A stretch of DNA of 64,000 bases from Xanthomonas sp. AM6 (GTDB taxonomy: Bacteria > Pseudomonadota > Gammaproteobacteria > Xanthomonadales > Xanthomonadaceae): positions 4,242,501 to 4,306,500 of the forward strand of contig NZ_CP106869.1 in the NCBI RefSeq assembly GCF_025665335.1, given 5' to 3'. The notes beneath the pieces were generated by a model. The model was not told the origin of the DNA and searched no databases. It saw nothing but the letters and a program-made list of their open reading frames with translations. The position numbers were made by a program, and so were the translations under genes. The first letter of the stretch is position 1. Each line of letters opens with the position of its first letter. Positions 43,127 to 52,150 of the stretch are shown here, piece by piece.

Positions 43127-43257
43127 AACCAAGCGGGCTCGCCTCTTTGCCATCCCAAGGAGGGATGAAAAGAAGCGAGCCCGCTCGGTTGTTACAAGAA
43201 ATGCCGGCGGGTGTTTGCCGGCATTGCTCGAGCAAGGCGACAGGTCGAAAACCTGTC
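43127..43257 (-). terminator. Cluster of three hairpins downstream of the DUF4142 gene
   Basis: (1) 43239-43257: stem GACAGGT/ACCTGTC. (2) 43200-43225: stem AATGCCGGC/GCCGGCATT, perfect 9 bp. (3) 43127-43190: a long imperfect hairpin with arms of about 22 bases around AAGCGGGCTCGC and GCGAGCCCGCT, capped by CATCCC-AAGGA-GGGATG. All lie between the DUF4142 stop and the next minus-strand gene. Together they form an elaborate 3' end or processing region; none has a long U-run. Confidence 0.55.
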
Positions 43258-43269
43258 ACGCCCGCATGC

Positions 43270-43905
43270 TTACATCGACTTCTTGATCTCTTCCGCCTTG
43301 GCAAGATGCTGCTCGACGTGCGTCCTGGTCTCGGTCAGGTGCTTCTTGACCGGATCGGTCGAGGCCGCCGACATCATCTGCGAGTCGATCAGCTGCAGCG
43401 CTTCCTTGTGCCCGGCGATCATCGCGTCGATGTAGGCCGCGGCGTAGTCCTTGCCGGATTTCTGCCCCAGCGTGGTCAGCTCCTGCTCGCCCTTGGTCTC
43501 CAGCTGCTTGACGTCCGGCGTTTCGGCCAGCGTGCCCAGCGCCTTGGTCTTTTCCAGGTTGTCGGAGTGTTCCTTCTCCATCATCTTGGCGTAGTCCAGC
43601 ACCGCACCCGTCACCTTCTTGTCCTGCGCCTGCTTGGCCGCGGCAATCTCGTTCTTGTTGACCGCACCCAGCAGGCCCAGCGCGATGTCGTCACCGGAAC
43701 TGGCGCGCGCCGCGCCTTCCGGCGCCGGGCTGGCCTCGCCGGCCGGCGGCGTGGTGGGGGTCGCGGTGCCACCTGCCGGAGTAGGCTCGGTGGAGGCGGC
43801 CGGCGTGTCTGCAGTGGGTGCCGGAGCGTCGTTGTCCTTGTTCGGCTTGCAGCCGGCGATGGTCAATGCACCGACGATGGACAGCACCAACAGTGAATGT
43901 TTCAT
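43270..43905 (-). CDS. DUF4142 family lipoprotein
   Basis: 211 aa from ATG 43905, with AGGAAGGA 8 bases upstream. The signal ends in LTIAGC (lipobox), followed by a Thr/Pro/Ala-rich linker to about residue 68. The DUF4142 four-helix ferritin-like bundle follows: GLLGAVNKNEIAAAKQAQDKKVTGAVLDYAKMMEKEHSDNLEK, then AAYIDAMIAGHKEALQLIDSQM and the final HVEQHLAKAEEIKKSM. Bundles of this type carry His/Glu residues that may bind metal. It is probably an abundant envelope protein, given the strong ribosome-binding site and hairpin-rich 3' end. Confidence 0.85.
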   Translation of the reverse strand: MKHSLLVLSIVGALTIAGCKPNKDNDAPAPTADTPAASTEPTPAGGTATPTTPPAGEASPAPEGAARASSGDDIALGLLGAVNKNEIAAAKQAQDKKVTGAVLDYAKMMEKEHSDNLEKTKALGTLAETPDVKQLETKGEQELTTLGQKSGKDYAAAYIDAMIAGHKEALQLIDSQMMSAASTDPVKKHLTETRTHVEQHLAKAEEIKKSM

Positions 43906-44129
43906 ATGCGATTCCTTCCTCCAATGGGGAGACCAGCATCGCGCTATGCGGGTGAAGAAGGATCATGCAGTCGGAATGAATTCTTCAGTTTTGTAGCGCG
44001 GCGATGAAAACGCAGACGTGTGATCGATTGTCCAAGGCCAGCGGCCGTTCTTGGACGAGCAGAACGATGCCTTTGCGCGGCGCGCGTTCGTCCCGTGCTG
44101 ATCACCACTCATCCACCAGCACTTCGCGA

Positions 44130-45068
44130 TCAATACCTGAGCGCGTTCGCGGCGGGCGCGAGCGGCGCAAACCGCGCGCTCCTGAAATCGTGCAGCAGAC
44201 GGAAGACCCGTTCGCCGTCCTGCGCGTGATCCCGAAACCCACTTTTCGTGAGCCGGTACAGGCAGCCGTCGCGGGCGAAGACCAGATCACCGCCGTCCCA
44301 GTCGGCCCAATCGGTGCCGGGCAGGTCCAGCAACACGGCTCCCTCGCGGTCCAGCACGCGATGGTCCAGGCTGTACCACGCTTCATTTTCGCGGCCGATG
44401 GCATGCAGCAGCGACTGCAACCGGCGGCCGCTGGTGCCCGCCTTCTCCCACACACGCGGATGGGTGAAGCGGTAGAGCACGCCCGATGTGACGCCGCCGG
44501 TTTCGCCCGCACCCGCGTCGATCACCTGCCAGCCGTCGCGCTGCCGCAACACGCTGTCGATCGGCTCGTCTTCGCCACCGCCCGAGCCGCGCCCGAATGG
44601 CCGCACCTGCATGTCGTGCGGCACGCTGAAGCCGGTGGGCAACGGAAAGGGATCGCGCCCCTCCTGCGGGCGATGGTTCAACAGCAACGTCCGCTCGTCC
44701 TCGAACATGCCGCCGCCGCCCCAGGCATCCCCCTTCGGCCACAACGCCAGCGCCGTGAGAAACGGCGGCCGCGAGAGCGCCGTCCACGTGCCGAAATCCC
44801 CGTGCTGCTTGGACGCGAAATAGACCAGCAACCTGCCCGACGGCGACAGATCGCAACGCCGCTCGTAGATACGGCCCTTGAACCATTGCCCGTGCTCGAA
44901 CGTGTCGTCGCGCAGGTCCCAACGGATGAGCTGCACCCGCTTGGTCGGACCGCGGCGGAAGATCACACCGGTACGGCCCTCGCGCGCCAGCAGCGCATAG
45001 AGCCGGGTGGCTGGTGGGCGCTGTTCCCCGTGGTGCTGAGTCACTTCCAATCGATCGCCTCCATCCAC
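44130..45068 (-). CDS. Hypothetical protein, Trp/Gly-rich beta architecture
   Basis: 312 aa if begun at GTG 45068; the true start may lie slightly inside (no clear ribosome-binding site). The sequence is rich in short beta strands with aromatic residues: LIRWDLRDDTFEHGQWFKGRIYERRCDLSPSGRLLVYFASKQ, GTWTALSRPPFLTALALW, and WDGGDLVFARDGCLYRL. RGRIY..RCDLSPDG-like units suggest a beta-propeller or WD-like fold without a known family. It is divergent from the leucine-rich-repeat gene. Confidence 0.6.
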   Translation of the reverse strand: MDGGDRLEVTQHHGEQRPPATRLYALLAREGRTGVIFRRGPTKRVQLIRWDLRDDTFEHGQWFKGRIYERRCDLSPSGRLLVYFASKQHGDFGTWTALSRPPFLTALALWPKGDAWGGGGMFEDERTLLLNHRPQEGRDPFPLPTGFSVPHDMQVRPFGRGSGGGEDEPIDSVLRQRDGWQVIDAGAGETGGVTSGVLYRFTHPRVWEKAGTSGRRLQSLLHAIGRENEAWYSLDHRVLDREGAVLLDLPGTDWADWDGGDLVFARDGCLYRLTKSGFRDHAQDGERVFRLLHDFRSARFAPLAPAANALRY

Positions 45069-45329
45069 TTACGCTGCCAACCCTGCTACGCACGTCCGTC
45101 GATGAAACCCACGTTGCGCCCTCTGTCTTTCCCGATCGTACCTCCATGTGTCGGCAAAAAGCGTGCATGCGAGACGGGCGCGGGGCGTCATCAGCAATTC
45201 CTTGCGCGGATGCCGCACGGCACTTCTTTGCCGGCGCGCGAGTGGGGATCCATGCGCCTCCACACGCATGACAACCGCAAAAATACCAAGGTAAGCTGCG
45301 GCCACTCAACCGCTGCCGATGCCACGCCC

Positions 45330-47810
45330 ATGCGCCGTGTTCAGACCGATGCCCTCTCCATCGACCTGCCCGATCGCTTCACTGTCGTGCGGCAGGTCGG
45401 CCAGTTCATCAAAGCGGCGTATCCCGTCGCCGACGACGAAGTCTCGCTCGGCATCGTCATCGTGCAACGCGAGTCCCCGCCCGATGCGGCCGCGGCCGAT
45501 CCCTGGGTGGACTTCCGCGCCCAGTGCCGGACCCGGCGCGGCGAGGTCACGGTATTGGCCGAGCAGGAACTGGCGATCGATGGCCGCCCTGCGTTGCAGA
45601 TGACCGTGCAGGGCAACGGCTATGCGTATTTGTTCGCCATGGTGCCGCTGGACGACGCACTGTATCTGGACATCGTGGGCGACTGCCCGGCCGGCACCGA
45701 GGCCGAGCACTTTCCCGTGCTCGACGACGCCCTGCGCAGCCTGCGCGTGACCGGCGACCCCGCCGCCGCGCTGGCGGCACACGACGCCTGGCTGCAGAAC
45801 ATGTTCGGTAGTCAGGACGATGAGGACGGCAACGACGATGGACATCCCGCGCCCGTGACCGCACCGGCGGAACCCTTCCGCATTCCCGAGGATGGCCGCG
45901 ACGTCTTTCTTATCGACGACCTGTCGCTGGACTTCCGGCGCGAGACCGGGGCAAGCATCGGCAATGCGGGCAGCACCGGCGACGAACTGGTCATCGACCT
46001 GCAAGCACGTGCGCGCAAGGCGGACGCGGCCGCGCGTGCGCATCTGGTGGACGATGCCAAAGTCTATTTCCGCTTCTCGGTGAAGGGCATCCACCGCGCA
46101 GGCGTACCGACCGGCCGCATCCGCTTCGAAGACGATCGCGAGCCGGCCCACCAGGCCTATCTCTGGTCGGGCGGGCTGCGCTACGACCTCAAGCTCTGGG
46201 GAGAACTGGTGCTGGAACAGGGCTGGGTCGGCTTCAGCGGCTACCTGCAGGCGTACGGCTCGGGCCATCGGTACCCCGTACGCATCGCACACAAGCTGGC
46301 GACGGAGACCCTGGACTGGTCGAACTACCGCTTCAGCTCGATGGACGAGCTGTCGAGCGCAGCGCATGGCGTGCCGCGCCACGCGCAGCTCTCCAACCTG
46401 GCGGGGCCCACGCTACCGGAGGCGCTGTACGCCTATCCATCGCTGCGTTCGCTCAGCATCTACTACGACGACGAAACCGCCGGCGCCAACGGATTGCGGG
46501 AATTGCCGGACGCAATCGCCCGCTTCTCCGCCCTGGAGGAACTGAGCGTCGTCAGGGCCAAGGCCCTCGAGCATCTTCCCGCCTCGCTCGGCACGTTGCG
46601 CGCATTGCGGCGCCTGCACATCACCGGCAGCGGTATCCGCGCCGTGCCGCCGGAACTGCTGTCGCTACCGCTGATGTATTGCGTGCTGGACGACAACGCC
46701 CTCGAGCAGCTGCCCGAGGTGCCGTTCCCGGCCACGCTCAAGACGCTATCGCTCGCAGGCAACCAATTACAGACCGTGCCTGCCGGCATCGCGGCGTTGC
46801 CGGCGCTGCAACGGCTGGACCTCACCAACAACCCGTTGACCGCGCTGCCCGCCGGCCTGGAGTGCATCGAACGGCTGGAACTGGAACTGCCGAAGAAGCA
46901 CGCCCTGCTGGACTACCGCTACAAGGGCGCCGACGGCCAAGGCACGGTCGCCTTCGACGACGACGCCTACTTCGTGCGCAGCGACCCGGGCCTGGCCCGG
47001 CAGTTGGAGCAGGCGCTGGCAAGCGACGCGCAGTGGTCGCCCCACCACCCCGGAATGCACGCGCTGGCCTGGCGCGCAATCGCGCTGGCCACGGACGAGG
47101 CGGACGACTACCGGTTGCGCGGCAACACGCGCTTCGGCGGGCTGCCGGACCTGCCGCCGGACCTGCCCTACCCGCGCTTCACCGCCTTCGACGGTACGGT
47201 CCGGCCCATGCAGTTCATCGCACAACTGGACTGCGCGCAGCTGGCTCCGCTGCAGACCTACCTGCCGCGGGAGGGCGTGCTGTACTTCTTCATCTCGGAC
47301 CAGGAAGACCTCACGCCGCAGGTCTTCCACTACGCCGGCCCGCGCGCGGCACTGCAGACCGCTGCGGACCTGGCGAGCGACGCGACCTTGGTCGACGACC
47401 AGGACGGCGGCAGCCTTCCCTACCGCGCGAGCGCCGCCAGTTGGATCAGTGTGCCGCACTTCTATTCCGACGAGGCGTACTACCAGGGCGCGGCCGCGGG
47501 CCTGGACGGCCTGGAGGAAGCATATGAGCTCGTCGAATCGCTGCGCGATCGGCTGGCGGCGCAGTCCACCGTCTCCCCGGTGCACGGCGTGAACAGCCAC
47601 GTGTTCAAGCAACACGACACCCCGCTCAGCGAGGCCGCCAACCGCCTGCACGGCCGTCCGGAGGATTTCATAGTGCTGCTGCGCGTCGCCTCGGATGCGA
47701 ACCCCGGCTTCTGCTTCTGGGACGCGGGTGAGCTGTACTTCGTGATCCACAAGAGCGACCTCGCCAAGCAGGACTTCTCCAACGTGTACTGCGGGCTGGA
47801 GAGCAGCTAG
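45330..47810 (+). CDS. Multidomain protein: DcrB-like N-terminus, leucine-rich repeats, DUF1963 C-terminus
   Basis: 826 aa from ATG 45330 (ATG 45252 is an in-frame alternative). Residues 1-145 look like a DUF1795/DcrB fold (LSIDLPDRFTVVRQVGQF...VPLDDALYLDIVGDC). Residues 190-340 are an unassigned domain rich in aromatic residues. Residues 350-520 contain about six leucine-rich repeats (LEHLPASLGTLRALRRLHITG; LKTLSLAGNQLQTVPAGIAALPALQRLDLTNNPLTALPAG). From about 555 to the end a YwqG-like DUF1963 domain has NTRFGGLPDLPPDLPYP, FIAQLDCAQLA and LYFFISDQED. DUF1795 domains chaperone type VI effectors elsewhere, and DUF1963 occurs in toxin-immunity loci. Cytoplasmic: no signal peptide. Confidence 0.7.
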   Translation: MRRVQTDALSIDLPDRFTVVRQVGQFIKAAYPVADDEVSLGIVIVQRESPPDAAAADPWVDFRAQCRTRRGEVTVLAEQELAIDGRPALQMTVQGNGYAYLFAMVPLDDALYLDIVGDCPAGTEAEHFPVLDDALRSLRVTGDPAAALAAHDAWLQNMFGSQDDEDGNDDGHPAPVTAPAEPFRIPEDGRDVFLIDDLSLDFRRETGASIGNAGSTGDELVIDLQARARKADAAARAHLVDDAKVYFRFSVKGIHRAGVPTGRIRFEDDREPAHQAYLWSGGLRYDLKLWGELVLEQGWVGFSGYLQAYGSGHRYPVRIAHKLATETLDWSNYRFSSMDELSSAAHGVPRHAQLSNLAGPTLPEALYAYPSLRSLSIYYDDETAGANGLRELPDAIARFSALEELSVVRAKALEHLPASLGTLRALRRLHITGSGIRAVPPELLSLPLMYCVLDDNALEQLPEVPFPATLKTLSLAGNQLQTVPAGIAALPALQRLDLTNNPLTALPAGLECIERLELELPKKHALLDYRYKGADGQGTVAFDDDAYFVRSDPGLARQLEQALASDAQWSPHHPGMHALAWRAIALATDEADDYRLRGNTRFGGLPDLPPDLPYPRFTAFDGTVRPMQFIAQLDCAQLAPLQTYLPREGVLYFFISDQEDLTPQVFHYAGPRAALQTAADLASDATLVDDQDGGSLPYRASAASWISVPHFYSDEAYYQGAAAGLDGLEEAYELVESLRDRLAAQSTVSPVHGVNSHVFKQHDTPLSEAANRLHGRPEDFIVLLRVASDANPGFCFWDAGELYFVIHKSDLAKQDFSNVYCGLESS

Positions 47811-48141
47811 GCGCGCGACCTGGGTACGGGCATCGGAGCAGGCGCGCCCTGCTGCCCGCTTCCACCATCGCGAACCTTTTGCTGCTTCGCGCATGGTGTA
47901 GCTCCTTTTCACTCCTGCGAGCGTCGCCATGGCAGAACGGCAATGCGCCACGCACCGCGGCGTCACTTGTGCGCGCAGGCAATCCAGCCGCCGCGCTCGC
48001 GGCGTGTCTCGCCGCCCGCATCCGATGCTGTCTTACGAAATCGCGTCATCCACGCCGCGGCAACCGTTGTGCGCATTCATGCCTTCGCAAAGGACAGATG
48101 GCTAAGCTGCGCTGGACGCCACGGACGCATGAGAACGCACG
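47811..48141. other. Intergenic region, no gene seen
   Basis: About 330 bases between two plus-strand genes of the same region. Frames on both strands are short or Arg-rich. I see no repeat or clear promoter. Confidence 0.5.
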
Positions 48142-49638
48142 ATGTCGCAGCACGCCATCGAGGACCTGATCGAGAGCACGATCCACTTGGTCGACCGCAA
48201 CGCACTGGACGGGCCAAACCAATCCGCGCTGATCCACGCACTGCTGCATCTGCAGGCGCGCTACGACACCAGCCTGACCTGGTTCCGGCTGCCCGAGGTG
48301 CTGCTGCGTCACGGCGTGCTGGTGCGTACGCCGGCGGAGGCCATCGCCGATGCCGGGCTGCGCGCGCAGGCGCTGGCCGCGGACGAGCCGGGCTGGGTCG
48401 GGCGCGATGACGATGCGGGCTACCTCGAATGGGAAGGCCGGGCGCGTGTGCTCTATCGGCAGGCCGATGCCGGCCAGGCCCTGCCGCTGCCGACGCTGTT
48501 GCGCAGCGTGCTCACGCTCGCCGACCAGGCCGACGAGACCGAACTGTTCACCGACTGGTACGCGCTGCTGGCGAACGGCTGGCTGGACGAGACATTCACC
48601 GCCGAGGACGGCGTGGCGCCCACGCTCGATGGCCTGCTCGCGTCGGACGACCTCCAGGCAATCCGCGCGTTGGCGGCGCGCCGTGGGCTCAAGCGCCGGC
48701 GTGGCGTGTCGCAGGACCTGGCGCTGCCGCGGCTGACGGACAGCAGCGAGAGCGACGAGGTCGAACGCAGCTTCGGCCTGCGCTTCTTCCTGGAGCCCAA
48801 GCGCAAGCCGTCCCTCCTGCTCGCCGCACGCGACAAGGCGCTGATCCAGCAGGCCAGGGTGCGCGAACTGATTCCCGCGCTGGTCGGGCAGGAGCTGGGC
48901 GCCGCCCTGCAGGCCGCCGGCTGGTCGCCGGTGCCGGCCAGCAGGGACGGTCAATGGTGTTGGATCCGCGAGCGCGACGGCAGCCGCCAGTTCGTCTGGG
49001 CCACCCATGAAATGAGCCAGGGCATGCTGATGATCCAGGCGGGCGTGCAGCACGCGCAACTGCTGGCATGGCAACGGCGTGAGGCCACCACGCAATTGCA
49101 CGCCCTGCATTTCTACGCGATCGCCGCAGGATTCTTTGCCGAGGAGGTGAAGCAGAGCGCGGACATCGGCGATTTCGGCGGATGGGCGCTGGATGCCTCC
49201 AGGAACGATACGCAGCTGCGCGCCGCCATCGAGCGCCTGATTGCCGCGCTGCCCGCACTGGATGCGAACTACTTCGGCTTCATCGACCAGCAGTTCCCGG
49301 AGCCGTTTTTCGCCCGCGGCGCCGACACCCTGCTGCACCTGCTCGAAGATGGCGATGACGACGGCATGGTACCGCCGGACGTGCTGTTCGACAGCCCCGA
49401 CAGCCTGTTGCTGGCCTTCGTCTTCCACCACCTGCAGCATGGCGACCAAGCCGGTGCCACGGCAATCGTCGAGCGCCTGCGGACACGCCAGGCCGAGCGC
49501 GGGCGCCTCAGCCCTTGGCATCGCGACCATGTGGCTCCGTTCCTGCAGCAGTGGGACGAAGGCCGGCGCGACATGGTGATGCCGCCGGTGCTGCATGCAC
49601 TGCTGATCGGCCACCTGCGAGCTCAAGAATCAGGTTGA
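48142..49638 (+). CDS. Hypothetical protein of unknown family
   Basis: 498 aa from ATG 48142. A cytoplasmic, acidic, Leu/Ala-rich, largely helical protein with no signal peptide or membrane segment. Distinctive segments are EPGWVGRDDDAGYLEWEGRARVLYRQ, RSFGLRFFLEPKRKPSLLLAARDKALI, GQWCWIRERDGSRQFVWATHEMSQGMLMIQ, and DANYFGFIDQQFPEPFFARGADTLL. I do not recognise a domain. It follows the leucine-rich-repeat gene in the same direction after 331 bases and may belong to the same accessory locus. Confidence 0.7.
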   Translation: MSQHAIEDLIESTIHLVDRNALDGPNQSALIHALLHLQARYDTSLTWFRLPEVLLRHGVLVRTPAEAIADAGLRAQALAADEPGWVGRDDDAGYLEWEGRARVLYRQADAGQALPLPTLLRSVLTLADQADETELFTDWYALLANGWLDETFTAEDGVAPTLDGLLASDDLQAIRALAARRGLKRRRGVSQDLALPRLTDSSESDEVERSFGLRFFLEPKRKPSLLLAARDKALIQQARVRELIPALVGQELGAALQAAGWSPVPASRDGQWCWIRERDGSRQFVWATHEMSQGMLMIQAGVQHAQLLAWQRREATTQLHALHFYAIAAGFFAEEVKQSADIGDFGGWALDASRNDTQLRAAIERLIAALPALDANYFGFIDQQFPEPFFARGADTLLHLLEDGDDDGMVPPDVLFDSPDSLLLAFVFHHLQHGDQAGATAIVERLRTRQAERGRLSPWHRDHVAPFLQQWDEGRRDMVMPPVLHALLIGHLRAQESG

Positions 49639-49964
49639 GCGGCGTCAATCACCTCGCCGGCACAGCTGAATCGGCTGTCGATCATGGGCACGACTTGAGT
49701 CGTCGGCGCTCGGCGACAGGCAGCGTGCGGCCGATGAACACGCGCAGCTTTCCGTTCGACGCCGTGGTCTGGCACTGGTATTGCCCCAGCCGGTTCGCAC
49801 GATCCTGACGCAGTGAAGCGCATTCCATGCCGTGGCACCTGGCGTAGACAGCGGATCGTGCGTGTGCCGGATCATCCTCTCCATCACAGAATAACGCGCG
49901 TCGCGCTTCCTACAGTCGGCTCGGTCGCGGGGTCCCGCGGCCTTTCATCCACAGGAGAGCGACG
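49639..49964. other. Intergenic region upstream of the S1 protease, no gene seen
   Basis: About 325 bases of mixed composition. Short frames exist on both strands but none has protein-like character. It should contain the protease promoter; no motif can be fixed with confidence. Confidence 0.5.
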
Positions 49965-51221
49965 ATGAACCTCGAATGGTTGAGCGCGCGGCTGTCGGCA
50001 GCAGGAACGAAGACGATCAAGGTCCACTGCATGGGCCTGGCCCTGGCAGCGGCCATGGCAGGGCTGGCGTCAGGCGCCGCGAACGCCGCGACGCCGCAGG
50101 CGGCGCCGAGCGATGCGCTGACACGTGCCCAGGCGGTGGAGCACGATCTCCCCGCCATTGCGGCGGCGCTGGATGTCGATCCCGCACGCGCGCGCAGCAT
50201 CATGAACGTGCAGGAGCACGCCGCCGACCTGGCGGACACGCTGCGCACGCAGTACGCCGATCGGCTCGCGGGCATGTACCTCGAACACGATCCGGTCGAC
50301 AGGCTGGTCGTGCGCCTGACCGGCGACCAGGCGGTTCGCCCGCAGTTCCACACCTTCGGCACCGATGCGCTCGAAGTGACCTTCGAACCCGGCGCGACGC
50401 ACACCGTCGCACAGCTCGCCAACGGGCTGGAACGGGCCATGGCCACGGGCCTGCGCGAGAAGGCATCCGGCATCCACGCCGGCTACGTCGACGAGCGCAC
50501 GGGCACGATCGTCGTCGAGGTGGACCAGGGCACCCGCAACCCCGCCCGACTGATCGCGCAACTCGAGCAGCTCGCGGGCGTACCGGTGCGCATCGAAGCC
50601 TCGCCGCGTGCGGTGACGCAGGCGGTCTACGGCAGCGGCAGCATCTCCTCGCTGTGCACCACGGGCTTCGCGGTCAACCACGCGGCCAGCAACCAGCACG
50701 GCGTGCTGACCGCCGGGCATTGCGACACCGGCGCGGCACAGACCTACTCCGGCATCGACGGCGCATCGCACACGCTGAACGAGGTGGCGCTGCTGGCCAA
50801 TGCCAATGCCGACCTGCTGCGCCTGGGCAACACCGCCGTCGCGTTCGGCGGCTACTTCTATGCCGACGCCTGGCGCGCGGCGACGGGCCGCCGCACCCGC
50901 GCGGCGACCACGACCGGCGCCGTGCACTGCCACTACGGACGCAACGGCGGCTACAACTGCGGCAGCGTGCAGTCGACGGTGGCCAACCCGGGCAGCATCT
51001 GCGGCCCCAGCAACACCTCCGCCTGCAATGCGGTGTACGTGCGCGTGGCCGGCAGCTCGCTGTTCTGCATCGGCGGCGACAGCGGCGGCCCGTGGTTCAC
51101 CGGCACCACGCTTGCCGCGGGCATCCACTTCGCCGGGCCCACGGCAGGCGGCAGCCCGTGCTACTACACCAGCACCGACTGGGCCTACGACAGCATGGGA
51201 CTCAACCTGCTCTATCCGTGA
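49965..51221 (+). CDS. Secreted S1 serine protease with propeptide (alpha-lytic/streptogrisin-like)
   Basis: 418 aa from ATG 49965, with AGGAGA upstream. The signal peptide is long (hydrophobic core about 22-40, cleavage near NAA). The propeptide is about 45-225. The mature chymotrypsin-like protease begins near 226 (AVYGSGSISSLCTTGFAV). The catalytic triad is His252 (LTAGHC), Asp283 (NADLL) and Ser373 (GGDSGGPW), with paired cysteines around H and S as in S1E. Propeptides of this family are foldases and inhibitors of their own protease. A separate gene just downstream encodes a stand-alone homologue of this propeptide. Confidence 0.9.
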   Translation: MNLEWLSARLSAAGTKTIKVHCMGLALAAAMAGLASGAANAATPQAAPSDALTRAQAVEHDLPAIAAALDVDPARARSIMNVQEHAADLADTLRTQYADRLAGMYLEHDPVDRLVVRLTGDQAVRPQFHTFGTDALEVTFEPGATHTVAQLANGLERAMATGLREKASGIHAGYVDERTGTIVVEVDQGTRNPARLIAQLEQLAGVPVRIEASPRAVTQAVYGSGSISSLCTTGFAVNHAASNQHGVLTAGHCDTGAAQTYSGIDGASHTLNEVALLANANADLLRLGNTAVAFGGYFYADAWRAATGRRTRAATTTGAVHCHYGRNGGYNCGSVQSTVANPGSICGPSNTSACNAVYVRVAGSSLFCIGGDSGGPWFTGTTLAAGIHFAGPTAGGSPCYYTSTDWAYDSMGLNLLYP

Positions 51222-51310
51222 AGCGCAGGCGCGACATGATGCTGCGCAGCGTGTATTGGAGATCGGCCGGTGTATAAACGGCCGATCTTCTGGCGAACGT
51301 GGGAAGCACC

Positions 51311-51865
51311 ATGCGAGTTCCGGGAATTGCATTGATGATGTGCCTGGGTGCAACGGGTTGCGGCGCGGCAGACGACACCACGCCAACGCCAGCGAGCGCA
51401 CCGGCCGACGCAGCCGCGACGGCGCCGGCGGCCGCCACGCCGGACGAACGGATGGAGTCGGCCACTGGCCCGATCGTGGAGCGGATCCGCACGCAGTACG
51501 CCGAACGCCTGGCCGGGCTCTATTACGAGCGCGAGCAGAAGCGGATCGTGGTCAGGCTCACCGGCACGGAACCCGTGGCACCGGAAGCGCACACCGTTGC
51601 AGGCGGCACCTTGCAGGTCGTGTTCGAAACTGGCGCGGCCCACTCGTTCGCGGAATTGGAGCGGATCATGGCCGACAGCACCGCCAAGATCGCGGCGGCG
51701 CTGCCGACAGTGCACGGCCGCTACGTGGACGAGCGCACGGGCGCGATCGTCATCGCGGTCGCACCCGGCGGTGCGGACGGCAAGGCGAAGGAAGCGGAGC
51801 TGACCCAGTCGCTTGGAGTGCCGGTGCGCATCGAGGTGGAGGCACCTGCGGTGCCGCAGCGATAG
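51311..51865 (+). CDS. Lipoprotein consisting of a free-standing S1-protease propeptide homologue
   Basis: 184 aa from ATG 51311; the signal ends at LGATGC (Cys17). After a Thr/Ala/Pro linker, residues 55-180 parallel the propeptide of the protease 90 bases upstream: RIRTQYAERLAGLYYEREQ (cf. LRTQYADRLAGMYLEHD), RIVVRLTGTEPV, HTVAGGTLQVVFETGAAHSFAEL (cf. HTFGTDALEVTFEPGATHTVAQL), GRYVDERTGAIVIAV (cf. AGYVDERTGTIVVEV) and GVPVRIE (identical). There is no protease domain. Inferred: a membrane-anchored inhibitor or folding helper for the protease, or for incoming proteases of the same type. Confidence 0.85.
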   Translation: MRVPGIALMMCLGATGCGAADDTTPTPASAPADAAATAPAAATPDERMESATGPIVERIRTQYAERLAGLYYEREQKRIVVRLTGTEPVAPEAHTVAGGTLQVVFETGAAHSFAELERIMADSTAKIAAALPTVHGRYVDERTGAIVIAVAPGGADGKAKEAELTQSLGVPVRIEVEAPAVPQR

Positions 51866-51878
51866 CGGCACCGCGTTC

Positions 51879-52061
51879 TCAGGCACTGTCGCCGAACAGC
51901 ACGAACATCAGCAGCGCCGCCGCCACGGCCAGGGCGATTCCGACCAGACGTACTCTCTGCCGGCGGGCGTTGCGCCGTTTGATGTCCGGCAAGTCGAACC
52001 AGTAGCCACTGTCCTGGTGCGGCGGGGAAGACTGGTTTCGCTTCGAAGATCCAGGAGACAT
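51879..52061 (-). CDS. Small single-pass membrane protein
   Basis: 60 aa, with GGATC about 11 bases upstream of the start. A polar N-terminus (SPGSSKRNQSSPPHQDSGYWFDLPDIKRRNARRQR) precedes one C-terminal membrane helix (VRLVGIALAVAAALLMFVLFG) and a short end. Its positive-inside flank fits a type II or C-tail-anchored topology with the N-terminus in the cytoplasm. No family is recognised. It lies between two genes of other function and is convergent with the propeptide-like gene. Confidence 0.55.
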   Translation of the reverse strand: MSPGSSKRNQSSPPHQDSGYWFDLPDIKRRNARRQRVRLVGIALAVAAALLMFVLFGDSA

Positions 52062-52150
52062 GCGTCACTCCAGCTGCAACTTCGGTGGAGGCGTCGCACG
52101 CGCGCTGCCAGGACATGGCAACGTCGCGTGCGCCGCCGGTCGGTGTCGTG

